Below are positions 27,575 to 37,416 of a stretch of 64,000 nucleotides of DNA, one piece after another. A program made the position numbers and the translations under genes. The stretch lies in the NCBI RefSeq assembly GCF_014161445.1, contig NZ_JABBXA010000010.1, forward strand, positions 62,001-126,000. The letters are read 5' to 3'. Every line of letters begins with the position of its first letter. Position 1 is the first letter of the stretch. This DNA is from Microbispora sp. H13382 (lineage in GTDB: Bacteria; Actinomycetota; Actinomycetes; Streptosporangiales; Streptosporangiaceae). The notes beneath the pieces are model-generated. The model was not told where the DNA came from, searched no databases, and saw only the letters and a list, made by a program, of their open reading frames with translations.

Positions 27575-28591
27575 TCAGACCTGGGGTTCCACTACGACCT
27601 TGAGCCCGCGCCGGGTGACGGCGGCGGCGAAGGCGTCCGCCGCAGCCGCGAGCGGGAAGCGGTCGGTGACCAGCGACGAGACGTCCACCGCGCCGCCGGC
27701 GACGAGGCGGATCGCCCGGGGATAGGTGAGGTTCATCCGCCGGACGAGCGCGAGCGTGAGGCCCTTGCGCCGGGCCAGCGAGGCGGGGAACGAGGTGCGG
27801 TCGTCGTCGGGAATGCCGGCCAGCACGACCCGGCCGCCGGGACGCACGGCGGTCATGGCGATACGTACCGCGTCGTCGACGCCCGCCACCTCGAAGGCCA
27901 CCCGTACGCCGAGGCCGTCCAGCCCGTCGATCCCGGCCCACGCGGCCGGTCCCGCGTCCTCGGGGGACAGGGCGTGGTCGGCGCCGAACCGCAGGGCGGC
28001 GGCGCGGCGGTGCGGGAGGGGGTCGACGGCGACGACCGCCGAGGCGCCGGCGAGCCGGGCGAGGCGGACGACCAGCAGCCCGATCGGCCCGCACCCGACG
28101 ACGGCCACGGGCGACCCGAGGCTCACATGTCCCAGGTCCACGGTGTGGAGCGCCACACCGAGCGGTTCGAGCATGGCCCCGTCGCTGTCGGAGAGCGCGT
28201 CGGGCAGCGGGTGCAGCAACTCGTCGGGCCAGGTGAGAAACTCGCGCAGGCCGCCGTCGAGCGTGCCGTGCCCGGCGAAGCGGACGTCCGGGCACAGGTT
28301 GCCGTATCCCGTCGCGCAGACCGCGCAGCGGCCGCAGGGGATGGCGGGGTCCACCGCGACCCGGGTGCCGTGCCGGGGACCGCCCTCGACGACTCCGGCG
28401 ATCTCGTGTCCCACGACGAGCGGCTCGTCCAGCACCGCGTCGCCGATGCCGCCCTCCGAGTACCAGTGCAGGTCGGAGCCGCACAGGCCGACGGCGGTGA
28501 CGCGCACCAGGCTCTCGCCGGGCCCGGGGACGGGCGGCGGCTCGTCGGCCAGCCGGATGTCGCCCGCCTTCTGCAGCCGCGCCGCCCTCAC
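27575..28591 (-). CDS. Zinc-dependent medium-chain dehydrogenase (polyol type)
   Basis: 338 aa MDR enzyme, resembling L-iditol/xylitol dehydrogenases. It would oxidise a polyol or secondary alcohol with NAD(P). The catalytic zinc ligands lie in GLCGSDLHWYSEGG (Cys), VVGHEIAGVVEGG (His, Glu) and the later AMLEPLGVALH (Glu). The structural zinc lobe CGRCAVCATGYGNLC has all four Cys. The cofactor loop is VAVVGCGPIGLLVVRLARL with Asp in VVAVD, which favours NAD. It stands alone, with terminators on both sides. Confidence 0.9.
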   Translation of the reverse strand: MRAARLQKAGDIRLADEPPPVPGPGESLVRVTAVGLCGSDLHWYSEGGIGDAVLDEPLVVGHEIAGVVEGGPRHGTRVAVDPAIPCGRCAVCATGYGNLCPDVRFAGHGTLDGGLREFLTWPDELLHPLPDALSDSDGAMLEPLGVALHTVDLGHVSLGSPVAVVGCGPIGLLVVRLARLAGASAVVAVDPLPHRRAAALRFGADHALSPEDAGPAAWAGIDGLDGLGVRVAFEVAGVDDAVRIAMTAVRPGGRVVLAGIPDDDRTSFPASLARRKGLTLALVRRMNLTYPRAIRLVAGGAVDVSSLVTDRFPLAAAADAFAAAVTRRGLKVVVEPQV

Positions 28592-28660
28592 GCCCCCGTC
28601 CCCCGCGTCATCGCCGCCTCCTCGATGAGTCCTTCATCTTGATCGTATCCCGGCGTACGA

Positions 28661-28698
28661 CGAGGGCCGGGCCCTCGCTGCTGCCGGCCCGGCCCTCG
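28661..28698 (-). terminator. Terminator of the DUF3618 operon
   Basis: A perfect 13-bp stem (28661-28673 with 28686-28698) with a 12-nt loop starts 20 bp beyond the DUF3618 stop codon. There is no U tract. Confidence 0.7.
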
Positions 28699-28718
28699 GA
28701 ACGTTCCCACGGCCCCCG

Positions 28719-29435
28719 CTATGACCGGGCCTGCCCGGTCATCTGCCGTGCCTGGTCGCGGGTCTGCTCGGTGACCTGCCGTGCCTGGTCGCGGGCCTCC
28801 TCGCCGGTGGTCCTGGTCGCCTCGGCGGCCGTCTCGCGCACCTGCTGGACCGCCTCCCTGGCATCCTCGCCCACCCGCTGGGCGGTCTCCTGGACGGCCT
28901 GCTTGACCGGCTCTACCATCTCCTCGGCCCGGTCCTTGACCTGCAGGGCCGCATGCTCCTCCGCGGAGGTCTTCGGCAGCAGGCTCGCGGCCAGCAGCCC
29001 CGCGCCGAAGGCGATCAGCCCCGCGGCGAGCGGGTTGCCCTGCGTGCTCCGCATCGCCTGGCGCGGCGTCTCGCGCACGGTATGGGCGGCCTGCTGCGCG
29101 CCGTGCCTGACCATCTCGCCGGCCTCCGCCGCGGTCCCGCGCACCGTCTCGCCCGCCTGCGCCGCCGCGTCGCGGACCGTCTCGCCGGCGTGCGCCGCGG
29201 CGTCGCGCATCGTCCCCGCGGTCTCACCGGCCTGGTCGCGTACCGTGTGGGTGGCGTGTGCCGGCACTCCCATCACCTTCTCCTTCACCGAGTGCGCCAT
29301 CCCGCGCATCCTGTCCGTACGGCGCCGCACGATGCGCGCCGGGCTCGTCCGGTCGGCGAGCCGGTCCACGTCGGCGGCGAGTTCCGCCCGCGTGACCTCG
29401 ATCTCGGCCCTTATCTCCTCTGGGCTCGCGCCCAT
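28719..29435 (-). CDS. DUF3618 membrane-associated coiled-coil protein
   Basis: 238 aa. The N-terminus MGASPEEIRAEIEVTRAELA with DVDRLADRTSPARIV is the DUF3618 signature. A long run of alanine-rich 11-residue-like repeats (AAHAGETVRDAAAQAGETV...) forms an amphipathic helix. One hydrophobic segment (NPLAAGLIAFGAGLLAASLL, about 140-159) and another charged helical tail follow. The pattern suggests a membrane-anchored helical scaffold. Last gene of a three-gene operon; it overlaps the holin-like gene by 25 nt. Function is unknown. Confidence 0.85.
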   Translation of the reverse strand: MGASPEEIRAEIEVTRAELAADVDRLADRTSPARIVRRRTDRMRGMAHSVKEKVMGVPAHATHTVRDQAGETAGTMRDAAAHAGETVRDAAAQAGETVRGTAAEAGEMVRHGAQQAAHTVRETPRQAMRSTQGNPLAAGLIAFGAGLLAASLLPKTSAEEHAALQVKDRAEEMVEPVKQAVQETAQRVGEDAREAVQQVRETAAEATRTTGEEARDQARQVTEQTRDQARQMTGQARS

Positions 29436-29809
29436 TGCACGTCCTCCTTCAGCGTCTCGATGGTCTGCTCGGGCGTGGGGTTCACCTCGCGCATGCGCTC
29501 CCTGCCGCGCGCGAACAGGACCCCGCCGATCACCGCCCACACGACCGCGACGATGAGCGCGGCCCAGGCCAGGTCCATGACGTTGCCGAGCCCGAACATC
29601 ACGGCCAGCGTGACGAGAAGCGCCACCATGTATCCGGCGAAACCGGCCCCGCCGAGCATCCCGGCCGCCTTGCCGGCCTTCGTGGCCTCCTGCCGGATCT
29701 CGGCCTTCGCGAGCTCCACCTCCTGGCGGAACAGCTTGGACAGGTCCTCGCCGATCTCCCCGACCAGCTTGCCCAGCGAGGGCTCGGCGGGCGGGCTGGG
29801 GTAGCTCAT
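29411..29809 (-). CDS. Phage-holin-superfamily (DUF1469/YqjE-like) membrane protein
   Basis: 132 aa. A charged N-terminal helix (LGKLVGEIGEDLSKLFRQEV, then ELAKAEIRQEA) precedes two membrane helices (about 48-72 and 78-98). This is the actinobacterial 'putative holin superfamily' layout; despite the name there is no phage context. It is coupled to the upstream gene by ATGA at 29806-29809. It probably acts in envelope organisation with its DUF3618 partner. Confidence 0.88.
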   Translation of the reverse strand: MSYPSPPAEPSLGKLVGEIGEDLSKLFRQEVELAKAEIRQEATKAGKAAGMLGGAGFAGYMVALLVTLAVMFGLGNVMDLAWAALIVAVVWAVIGGVLFARGRERMREVNPTPEQTIETLKEDVQWARAQRR

Positions 29810-30930
29810 CGCGGCTCACCTCCGGCGCCCGGCGCGCCGGGGAAGCCGTCCGAGTCGCCGCGTCCGTCGTCGGCACGGCTGTCCCGGATCTCGTCGGACG
29901 GGTAGCGCGCGCCGGTGGTGTAGCCGGTCCCGGTGCCGTTCCGCGTCACGTCGCCGGTCCGGTGCCCGCCGCCGGCCCGGTATCCGTCGCCGGTCCCGTT
30001 GCCGTTACCGGTGCCGTACGACGGTGAGGGGGTCACGCCGGTCCCCGGGCCGCCGGTGCCCGTGCTCCCGCTCACCGGCTCTCCGGCCACGGTGTGCCGG
30101 GTGCCCGTGCCGTACGTCGTGACCGGGCGCGTGCCGTACGGGGCGGACGAGGGCGACCCGGAACCGTACGCGGCGCCGCTCCCGTCGCCGGAGGCGGAGC
30201 CGTACCCAGAGCCGTACGCGGTGCCGGAGTCCGACCACCTGGCGTCACCGTCCGCGGTGCCGACCGCCGGGCCGACCGCCGGGCCGTTCACCGGGCCGTT
30301 CGCGTGCGGATCCTCGGCCGAGGCGACGGCCTTGACGGCCCGCCCCACGAGGAATCCCGCGACCACGGCGCCGGCGAGGAACAGCCCGGGGCGGCGCCGC
30401 GCGAAGTCCTGCACGTCGCGTACCGCGCCCTGGAGACCCTCGGTCTCCAGGTAGTCGGCGGCGCGGTGGCCCCGCTCGGCGACCTGCTGGACCACGCTCC
30501 GCATGGGGGAGTCGGGCTGGGCGTTGTCGCCGATGGCCTCCAGTTCGCCGGTCCACTGCCGGATCGTGCCGGCGGCGCGCCTGCTCTGGTGCCGGGCCTG
30601 CTCGTCGGTGTGCCTGCGCAGCTGGTGGAGGACGTGCCGCGTCTGCTCCCTGGCCTCGTGGGCCACCGTCCGCGCCTGGTCCTTCGCGGTCAGCGCCACC
30701 TCGCCGGCGGCCGACCTGGCCTCGTGGGCCGTCTCCTGCGCCGTCTGCCGGACCTGCTGCCCGGTGCCTGCTTGAGTGGTGCCTGCTTGAGTGGTGCCTG
30801 CTTGAGTGGTGCCTGCTTGAGTGGTGCCCGCCTGCGTGGTGCCCTGCGGTCCGGCCTGCTCGCGGCCGGCGTCCTGCGGCAGCTCGCTTCCCCCGGCGTA
30901 TGTTCGCGGCTCGGTATGGAAGTCGCTCAC
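29806..30930 (-). CDS. Low-complexity helical membrane protein, operon leader
   Basis: 374 aa. GTG start (VSDFHTEPRT) with AAGGAGG 5 nt upstream; much longer frames upstream are spurious. Layout: an N-terminal stretch with five TTQAG pentapeptides, a charged amphipathic helix (about 60-150) rich in AHEAREQTRHVLHQ-type sequence, one membrane segment (PGLFLAGAVVAGFLVGRAV, about 188-206), then a long Gly/Ser/Thr/Tyr-rich tail with SGSGYGSGYG-like repeats. The helical part resembles the DUF3618 partner, so the three proteins may form one envelope complex. No enzymatic motif is seen. Confidence 0.8.
   Translation of the reverse strand: MSDFHTEPRTYAGGSELPQDAGREQAGPQGTTQAGTTQAGTTQAGTTQAGTTQAGTGQQVRQTAQETAHEARSAAGEVALTAKDQARTVAHEAREQTRHVLHQLRRHTDEQARHQSRRAAGTIRQWTGELEAIGDNAQPDSPMRSVVQQVAERGHRAADYLETEGLQGAVRDVQDFARRRPGLFLAGAVVAGFLVGRAVKAVASAEDPHANGPVNGPAVGPAVGTADGDARWSDSGTAYGSGYGSASGDGSGAAYGSGSPSSAPYGTRPVTTYGTGTRHTVAGEPVSGSTGTGGPGTGVTPSPSYGTGNGNGTGDGYRAGGGHRTGDVTRNGTGTGYTTGARYPSDEIRDSRADDGRGDSDGFPGAPGAGGEPR
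30763..30837 (-). repeat. 15-bp tandem repeat coding TTQAG
   Basis: GGTGCCTGCTTGAGT is present four times without change (30763-30822), with a fifth variant copy (30823-30837). It keeps frame and encodes pentapeptides near the N-terminus of the operon leader protein. Confidence 0.9.
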
Positions 30931-31133
30931 TGAAGCCTCCTTGGGTCGAAATCGTCCCTGGAGCGGCGAGCTACCCCCGAAGTTCGAACGGACGCACAAA
31001 TTGCCCGAAAAAGTCAAGAACGCGTATTGACACGGTAAACGGCGGCCGGGGCGGGACCGCCGACGGAGGCCGGGACGTGCCCGGCGTGCGGCTGGGGAGT
31101 GACGACCTCTCTTGGCGGCGAGGGAACAGGAAA

Positions 31134-31151
31134 TGGGAGAGCGCTTTCCCA
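31134..31151. promoter_or_regulatory. LacI-family operator, upstream site
   Basis: TGGGAGAGCGCTTTCCCA is a palindrome with one mismatched pair, very close to the CebR/CelR box TGGGAGCGCTCCCA. It lies in the 582-bp gap 30931-31512 between the divergent envelope operon and the sugar operon. Apart from this box, the operator at 31318 and the promoter at 31286, that gap shows nothing clear. Confidence 0.65.
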
Positions 31152-31285
31152 GAGCCTGGACTCCGACGGCCGCCCTGTCAAGGCGGGGCTCGCGTCGTCG
31201 CCGAAACTCCCAGTTCATGCCGACAGGACTGGCGTAGCGCTGGCCGGGCGTCCCCGGGCCGGGGGGTGAGGGGAAGGGCCGCCTC

Positions 31286-31314
31286 TTGACACGTCCGGCC
31301 TTCCGCGACACTCT
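31286..31314 (+). promoter_or_regulatory. Promoter of the sugar ABC operon
   Basis: Perfect -35 TTGACA (31286-31291), 17-nt spacer, and a weaker -10 CACTCT (31309-31314). The predicted start near 31321 falls inside the operator, a repression geometry. Confidence 0.55.
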
Positions 31315-31317
31315 CCT

Positions 31318-31339
31318 GCTTGGAGAGCGCTCTCCAAGC
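31318..31339. promoter_or_regulatory. 22-bp LacI-family operator at the sugar operon
   Basis: A perfect 22-bp palindrome centred on AGCGCT; each half reads GCTTGGAGAGC outward to centre. It overlaps the predicted transcription start. The same core GGAGAGCGCTCTCC occurs before the lacI-type gene (37350-37363), so that repressor is the probable ligand-responsive regulator. Confidence 0.85.
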
Positions 31340-31512
31340 CGTGGCGGCGAGGAGAGCCCGTGCTCGCGAGGCGCGTGCCACAACGTGGGGCGGCTTTCGC
31401 GCAGGCGGGGGCCCGTCCGCGCCCCGCTGTCGCAGGACATGGACTGTTCACCCCCCAGGCCCCCGCCCCCGCGGGCGGGCGGTCGCACCCCGCAAGAGTG
31501 AGGACAACACCC

Positions 31513-32832
31513 GTGCGCAGACGCAAGCCATATCTCCTCGCCGTCGCCGGAGCCCTCGTGCTCGCCGCGACGGCCTGCGGCGCCGACGACTCGCCGTCCA
31601 CGGCCGGATCGGCCGGCGGGAGCGCGGCCCAGACGATCACCTACTGGGCGTCCAACCAGGGCACGAGCCTGGAGAACGACAAAGAGGTGCTGAGGCCCGA
31701 GCTCGACAGGTTCACCAAGGAGACCGGGATCACGGTGAACCTGGAGGTCGTCCCCTGGGCCGACCTGCTCAACCGGATCCTCGCCGCGACCACGTCGGGC
31801 AAGGGCCCTGACGTCGTCAACATCGGCAACACCTGGTCGGCCTCGCTGCAGGCGACCGGGGCGTTCGTGCCATGGGACGACGCGCTGCTCAAGACGCTCG
31901 GCGGCAAGGAGCGCTTCCTCGGCCCCAGCCTCGCCGCGACCGGCGCCCCCGGCCAGCCGCCCACCGCCGTGCCGATCTACGGCATGACGTACGGCCTCTT
32001 CTACAACAAGAAGATGTTCGAGGAGGCCGGCATCGACAAGCCGCCGGCCACGTGGGACGAGCTGATCGCGGACGGCAAGAAGCTGACCAAGGACGGCAGG
32101 TGGGGGCTCGCCGTGGAGGGCGCGAGCGTCAGCGAGAACGCCCACCACGCCTTCATCTTCGGCCGGCAGCACGGCGCCGAGCTGTTCGACGCCTCCGGCA
32201 AGCCGCACTTCGACTCCGACCAGGAGACCAGGGCCATCAAGCAGTACCTCGACCTGATGGCCGTCCACAAGATCGTCAACCCGAGCAACGCGGAGTACGC
32301 CAACGGCACCGAGGCGGTGCAGGACTTCGTCTCCGGCAAGGCCGGCATGCTCATGTGGCAGTCGATCGCCACGCAGCTCAAGCAGGCCGGCTGGTCCGAG
32401 GACGACTACGGCCTGGCCCCGATCCCGCTGCCCGACCCGTCGCAGGGCGGAGAGCAGGTCAACGCCATGGTCGCCGGCATCAACCTCGCCGTGTTCAAGA
32501 CGGCCGCCAACACGGACGGGGCACTGAAGTTCGCCCAGTTCATGACGTCCAGGCAGACCCAGCAGAACCTCAACAAGGCGTACGGCTCGCTGCCGACCGT
32601 CACGGACGCCTACGACGACCCGGCGTTCGAGAGCGAGACCGTCAAGACCTTCCAGCAGATCCTCTCCACCACGGCCGCGCCGCTGCCGCAGGTGGCGCAG
32701 GAGAGCCAGTTCGAGACGCTCGTGGGCAACGCCATGAACCAGTTGTTCGCGGACGTCGCGAGCGGCAAGCCGGTCACCCAGGAGGCCGTCAAGGCCAAGC
32801 TGACCGAGGCCAACCAGCAGATGGGCGGCTGA
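31513..32832 (+). CDS. Sugar ABC transporter substrate-binding lipoprotein
   Basis: 439 aa, GTG start with AGGA 8 nt upstream. The signal peptide is VRRRKPYLLAVAGALVLAA with a lipobox-like ATAC giving the lipidated Cys near residue 22. The rest is a cluster-1 (MalE/CebE-type) solute-binding fold: ITYWASNQGT, VNLEVVPWADLLNRI, GPDVVNIGNTW, YGLFYNKKMFEEAG. It captures an oligosaccharide outside the membrane and delivers it to the permeases encoded next. Cellobiose or another beta-glucoside is the best guess from the GH1 gene and CebR-like operators. Confidence 0.92.
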   Translation: MRRRKPYLLAVAGALVLAATACGADDSPSTAGSAGGSAAQTITYWASNQGTSLENDKEVLRPELDRFTKETGITVNLEVVPWADLLNRILAATTSGKGPDVVNIGNTWSASLQATGAFVPWDDALLKTLGGKERFLGPSLAATGAPGQPPTAVPIYGMTYGLFYNKKMFEEAGIDKPPATWDELIADGKKLTKDGRWGLAVEGASVSENAHHAFIFGRQHGAELFDASGKPHFDSDQETRAIKQYLDLMAVHKIVNPSNAEYANGTEAVQDFVSGKAGMLMWQSIATQLKQAGWSEDDYGLAPIPLPDPSQGGEQVNAMVAGINLAVFKTAANTDGALKFAQFMTSRQTQQNLNKAYGSLPTVTDAYDDPAFESETVKTFQQILSTTAAPLPQVAQESQFETLVGNAMNQLFADVASGKPVTQEAVKAKLTEANQQMGG

Positions 32833-32850
32833 GCGGCCCAGGCACCCTCC

Positions 32851-32879
32851 GGCGCCGGGCGGCGGCCCCGCCCGGCGCC
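32851..32879 (+). terminator. Intra-operon hairpin after the binding-protein gene
   Basis: A perfect 12-bp stem (32851-32862 with 32868-32879) and 5-nt loop without U tract, 19 nt past the stop. It probably protects or partly terminates the transcript, so the binding protein is made in excess over the permeases. Confidence 0.6.
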
Positions 32880-32996
32880 CGCGTGCCTCCCGCCCACCGC
32901 ACGGAAGTCCCCGGAAAATTCGTCGCCCCCCGGGCGCTTCCTGCTTGTTTCCTCGCCCACTCCGGGCGCCGTCTCCCTGACACCGAGAGGAAGTCC

Positions 32997-34010
32997 ATGG
33001 TCGTGTCCACCACGTCCCGGCCCGGCGCGGGACGGAGACCCGCGTCTCCAGGTGGCCCTCCGCCTCCGGGCGGCCTGCGGCGCGGGATCGCCGACCGCGT
33101 CCCGGCGCGGCTGCGCCGTCTCGCCCTGCCGTACCTGCTGATCCTTCCGGCCGTGCTGCTCGAACTGCTCGTCCACCTGGTGCCGATGGTGATCGGCATC
33201 GGCATGAGCTTCCTCAAGCTCACCCAGTTCTTCCTGCGCAACTGGTCGGCCGCGCCGTCGGCGGGGCTCGGCAACTACCGCGTCGCCGTCGACTTCGACG
33301 GCGCGGTCGGCCGCTCGCTGCTGCACTCGTTCCTCGTCACCGTCGCGTTCACCGTGCTCACCGTCGGGCTGTCGTGGCTGCTCGGCATCTGCGGCGCGGT
33401 GCTCATGCAGGGCTCGTTCCGGGGCCGGGCCGTGCTGCGCGCGCTGTTCCTCGTGCCGTACGCCCTTCCGGTCTACGCCGGGGTGATCACCTGGAGCTTC
33501 CTGCTCCAGCGCGACTCGGGACTGGTCAACCACGTGCTGGTGGACCAGCTGCACCTGTTCGGCGAGCGGCCGTTCTGGCTGATCGGCTCCAACAGCTTCG
33601 TGTCCCTCATCGTGGTCTGCGTGTGGCGGTCGTGGCCGTTCGCCTTCCTCGTGCTGATGGCTGGGCTGCAGAACATCTCCGACGACCTGTACGAGGCGGC
33701 GGCCATCGACGGCGCGGGCTGGGGCCGGCGGCTGCGCGCGGTCACGCTGCCCATGCTGCGCCCCGTCAACCAGGTGCTCGTCCTGGTGCTGTTCCTGTGG
33801 ACGTTCAACGACTTCAACACGCCGTACGTGCTGTTCGGCAAGTCGGCCCCGCACGAGGCGGACCTGATCTCGATCCACATCTACCAGAGCTCGTTCGTCA
33901 CCTGGAACTTCGGCTCGGGCTCGGCCATGTCGGTGCTGCTCCTGCTGTTCCTGCTGCTGGTGACGGCCGTGTATCTGGTCGCGACGTCCCGGAGGAGGAG
34001 CGATGCGTGA
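32997..34010 (+). CDS. Sugar ABC transporter permease (MalF-type)
   Basis: 337 aa, six main membrane helices after a disordered Pro-rich N-terminus (about 1-35). The EAA loop is visible as LYEAAAIDGAGWGRRLRAVTLPMLRP, the contact site for an ATPase. The ATG has GAGAGGA upstream. It overlaps the second permease gene by 8 nt. It forms the channel heterodimer with the next protein. Confidence 0.93.
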   Translation: MVVSTTSRPGAGRRPASPGGPPPPGGLRRGIADRVPARLRRLALPYLLILPAVLLELLVHLVPMVIGIGMSFLKLTQFFLRNWSAAPSAGLGNYRVAVDFDGAVGRSLLHSFLVTVAFTVLTVGLSWLLGICGAVLMQGSFRGRAVLRALFLVPYALPVYAGVITWSFLLQRDSGLVNHVLVDQLHLFGERPFWLIGSNSFVSLIVVCVWRSWPFAFLVLMAGLQNISDDLYEAAAIDGAGWGRRLRAVTLPMLRPVNQVLVLVLFLWTFNDFNTPYVLFGKSAPHEADLISIHIYQSSFVTWNFGSGSAMSVLLLLFLLLVTAVYLVATSRRRSDA

Positions 34011-34842
34011 GCCCCGCTGGCTGCCGTGGGCGCGGTGGGCCGGCCTCGGCCTGCTCGGCCTGTTCACCCTGACCCCGCTGTACGTGATGCTGACCTCGGC
34101 GATGAAGCCGTTGCGGGACGTGCAGGGGGACTTCCAGTGGATCCCCACGACGATCACCCTGCGCCCGTTCGCCGACATGTGGCGGACGGTCCCGCTGGCC
34201 CGCTACTTCGCCAACAGCCTGATCGTGGCGTCGGTGGCCGCGCTGGTGTCGGTGCTCATCGCGATCTTCGCGGCGTACGCGATCAGCCGCTTCCGCTTCC
34301 CCGGACGCCGGATCTTCTCGGTCACGGTGCTGTCCACGCAGATGTTCCCCGGCATCCTCTTCCTGCTCCCGCTGTTCATGATCTACGTGAACCTCGGGAC
34401 CGCTCTCGGGGTCGAGCTGTACGCCAGCCGCACCGGGCTGATCATCACGTACCTGACCTTCTCGCTGCCGTTCTCGATCTGGATGCTGGCCGGCTACTTC
34501 GACTCGATCCCGACGGCCCTGGACGAGGCCGCCCAGGTCGATGGCAGCGGCCCGGTCGGGGCCCTGCTGCGTGTCGTGCTCCCCGCCGCCACCCCCGGTA
34601 TCGTGGCCGTCGCGATCTACGCGTTCATGACCGCGTGGGGGGAGGTGCTGTTCGCCTCGGTCATGACCGACGAGACGAGCCGCACCCTCGCCGTCGGCCT
34701 GCAGGGGTACGCCACCGAGAACGACGTCTACTGGAACCAGATCATGGCGGCCTCCCTGGTCGTCAGCGTCCCCGTGGTGGCGGGGTTCCTGCTGCTGCAG
34801 CGCTATCTCGTGCAGGGCCTCACCGCGGGCGCCGTGAAGTGA
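34003..34842 (+). CDS. Sugar ABC transporter permease (MalG-type)
   Basis: 279 aa with six membrane helices. The EAA motif is [26 protein letters not shown], and family motifs [13 protein letters not shown] and YFANSLIVA are present near the N-terminus. It pairs with the MalF-type subunit. No ATP-binding subunit is encoded in the operon, as is common for actinobacterial sugar importers that share the MsiK ATPase. Confidence 0.93.
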   Translation: MREPRWLPWARWAGLGLLGLFTLTPLYVMLTSAMKPLRDVQGDFQWIPTTITLRPFADMWRTVPLARYFANSLIVASVAALVSVLIAIFAAYAISRFRFPGRRIFSVTVLSTQMFPGILFLLPLFMIYVNLGTALGVELYASRTGLIITYLTFSLPFSIWMLAGYFDSIPTALDEAAQVDGSGPVGALLRVVLPAATPGIVAVAIYAFMTAWGEVLFASVMTDETSRTLAVGLQGYATENDVYWNQIMAASLVVSVPVVAGFLLLQRYLVQGLTAGAVK

Positions 34843-34883
34843 ACGCTCACCATCACCACCATCGAACCAAGGAGAACCAGCGA

Positions 34884-36254
<1,371 letters not shown>

Positions 36255-36267
36255 AAGACGCGGCGCC

Positions 36268-36298
36268 GGTGGTCCGTCAGGCCGACTCGCGGACCACC
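36268..36298. terminator. Convergent hairpin between GH1 and lacI genes
   Basis: GGTGGTCCG (36268-36276) pairs with 36290-36298. It overlaps the last codons of the repressor gene and begins 13 bp past the GH1 stop. It may terminate the plus-strand operon; no U tract. Confidence 0.5.
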
Positions 36299-37326
36299 AG
36301 CGCCGGCTGCACGATGACCGAGGTGACCCGGAAGCCCGGGTCCGCGACGTGCGCGAGCAGCAGGCGGGCCATCTCGGCGGCCATGTCCTCCATCGGCTGG
36401 CGCACGGTCGTCAGCGGCGGGCGGCAGACGGCCGCCGCGCTGTCGTCGAAGCCGACCACCGCGACGTCCTCGGGCACCCGGCGCCCGAGGTCGCGCAGCG
36501 CGAGCAGCGCGCCCTGCGCCATCAGGTCGTTGGCGACGAAGACGCCGTCGATGTCCGGGTGCTCCTTCATGAGCCGGTGCATGCCGGCCTCCCCGCTCGC
36601 GGGCATGAAGTCGCCCTCCACGGCCGGCACGTACGGGTGGCCGTGACCGGCCATGGCCTCCTGGAATCCCGACAGCCGGTCCTGCGCCGCGGGGACGTCG
36701 AAGGGGCCGCTGATCGTGGCGACCCGGCGGCAGCCGCGCGCCACCAGGTGGTCGGCCGCCAGCGCCGCGCCGGCCCGGTGGGCGAGGTCCACGTAGCTGA
36801 TCGGGATCGGCCGGGCGGGCCGCGCCCACAGCACGGCGGGCAGCCCGGCGTCCACCAGCAGCTTCGGCAGCGGGTCCTCGCCGTGCGTCGAGACGACCAG
36901 CGCGCCGTCGGCGCTGCCCTGCCGGAGGAAGGAAACGACGTCGTGGCGGGTCTGCGCCGAGTCCGCCAGCATCAGCACCGGGTGGATGCCCCGCGGCCGC
37001 AGATATCCCACCACGCCGCTGGCCACCCGGCCGAAGAACGGGTCGGCGAACACGCGGGACTCGAACGGCTCTCCGCCCTTCGCGTCGCCCGCGCCGGAGA
37101 CGACCAGTGCCACCGCTCCCGTACGGCGGGTGACGAGGGACCGGGCGGCCCGGTTCGGCACGTACCCGGTCGTCGCGATGGCCCGGTGCACGGCCTCCTG
37201 GATTTCGGGCGCCACATTGCGGATACCGTTGATCACGCGCGAGACGGTCGCCCGGGACACCCCCGCCACGCGGGCCACGTCCTCAAGTGTGGGAGTTCCC
37301 GAGAGCGGCGGAAGGTCGCTGGTCAT
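36277..37326 (-). CDS. LacI-family repressor of the sugar operon (CebR/CelR-like)
   Basis: 349 aa. The N-terminal helix-turn-helix and hinge are LEDVARVAGVSRATVSRVIN and VTRRTGAVALV; the first specificity region resembles CebR/BglR proteins. A periplasmic-binding-protein-like effector domain follows (ALVVSTHGEDPL, GCRRVATISGP, AVVGFDDS). It would leave its palindromic boxes upon binding an oligosaccharide or sugar. It is convergent with the operon it likely controls, and its own promoter carries the same box. Confidence 0.92.
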   Translation of the reverse strand: MTSDLPPLSGTPTLEDVARVAGVSRATVSRVINGIRNVAPEIQEAVHRAIATTGYVPNRAARSLVTRRTGAVALVVSGAGDAKGGEPFESRVFADPFFGRVASGVVGYLRPRGIHPVLMLADSAQTRHDVVSFLRQGSADGALVVSTHGEDPLPKLLVDAGLPAVLWARPARPIPISYVDLAHRAGAALAADHLVARGCRRVATISGPFDVPAAQDRLSGFQEAMAGHGHPYVPAVEGDFMPASGEAGMHRLMKEHPDIDGVFVANDLMAQGALLALRDLGRRVPEDVAVVGFDDSAAAVCRPPLTTVRQPMEDMAAEMARLLLAHVADPGFRVTSVIVQPALVVRESA

Positions 37327-37333
37327 GCAGCCA

Positions 37334-37363
37334 TTTATAGCACGGAGGGGGAGAGCGCTCTCC
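37334..37363 (-). promoter_or_regulatory. Leaderless promoter and operator of the LacI-type gene
   Basis: On the minus strand a -10 TATAAA (37334-37339) puts the transcription start at the ATG (37326), so the mRNA is probably leaderless. The perfect 14-bp palindrome GGAGAGCGCTCTCC (37350-37363) covers the -35 region, implying autorepression. Confidence 0.7.
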
Positions 37364-37416
37364 GGTGTCGCCCGGCCGTCCCGCAGCCGACCGACACGTG
37401 AGGAGGAGCGACGGGA

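Noticed and set aside
29411-29809. Holin-family hit considered as evidence of a prophage
   Set aside because: No phage structural, lysis or integrase genes nearby; this holin-superfamily label is common for chromosomal actinobacterial membrane proteins.
29806-32268. N-terminal extension of the envelope operon leader to 820 aa
   Set aside because: The extension crosses the sugar operon promoter region and binding-protein gene in antisense; the GTG at 30930 has a strong ribosome site.
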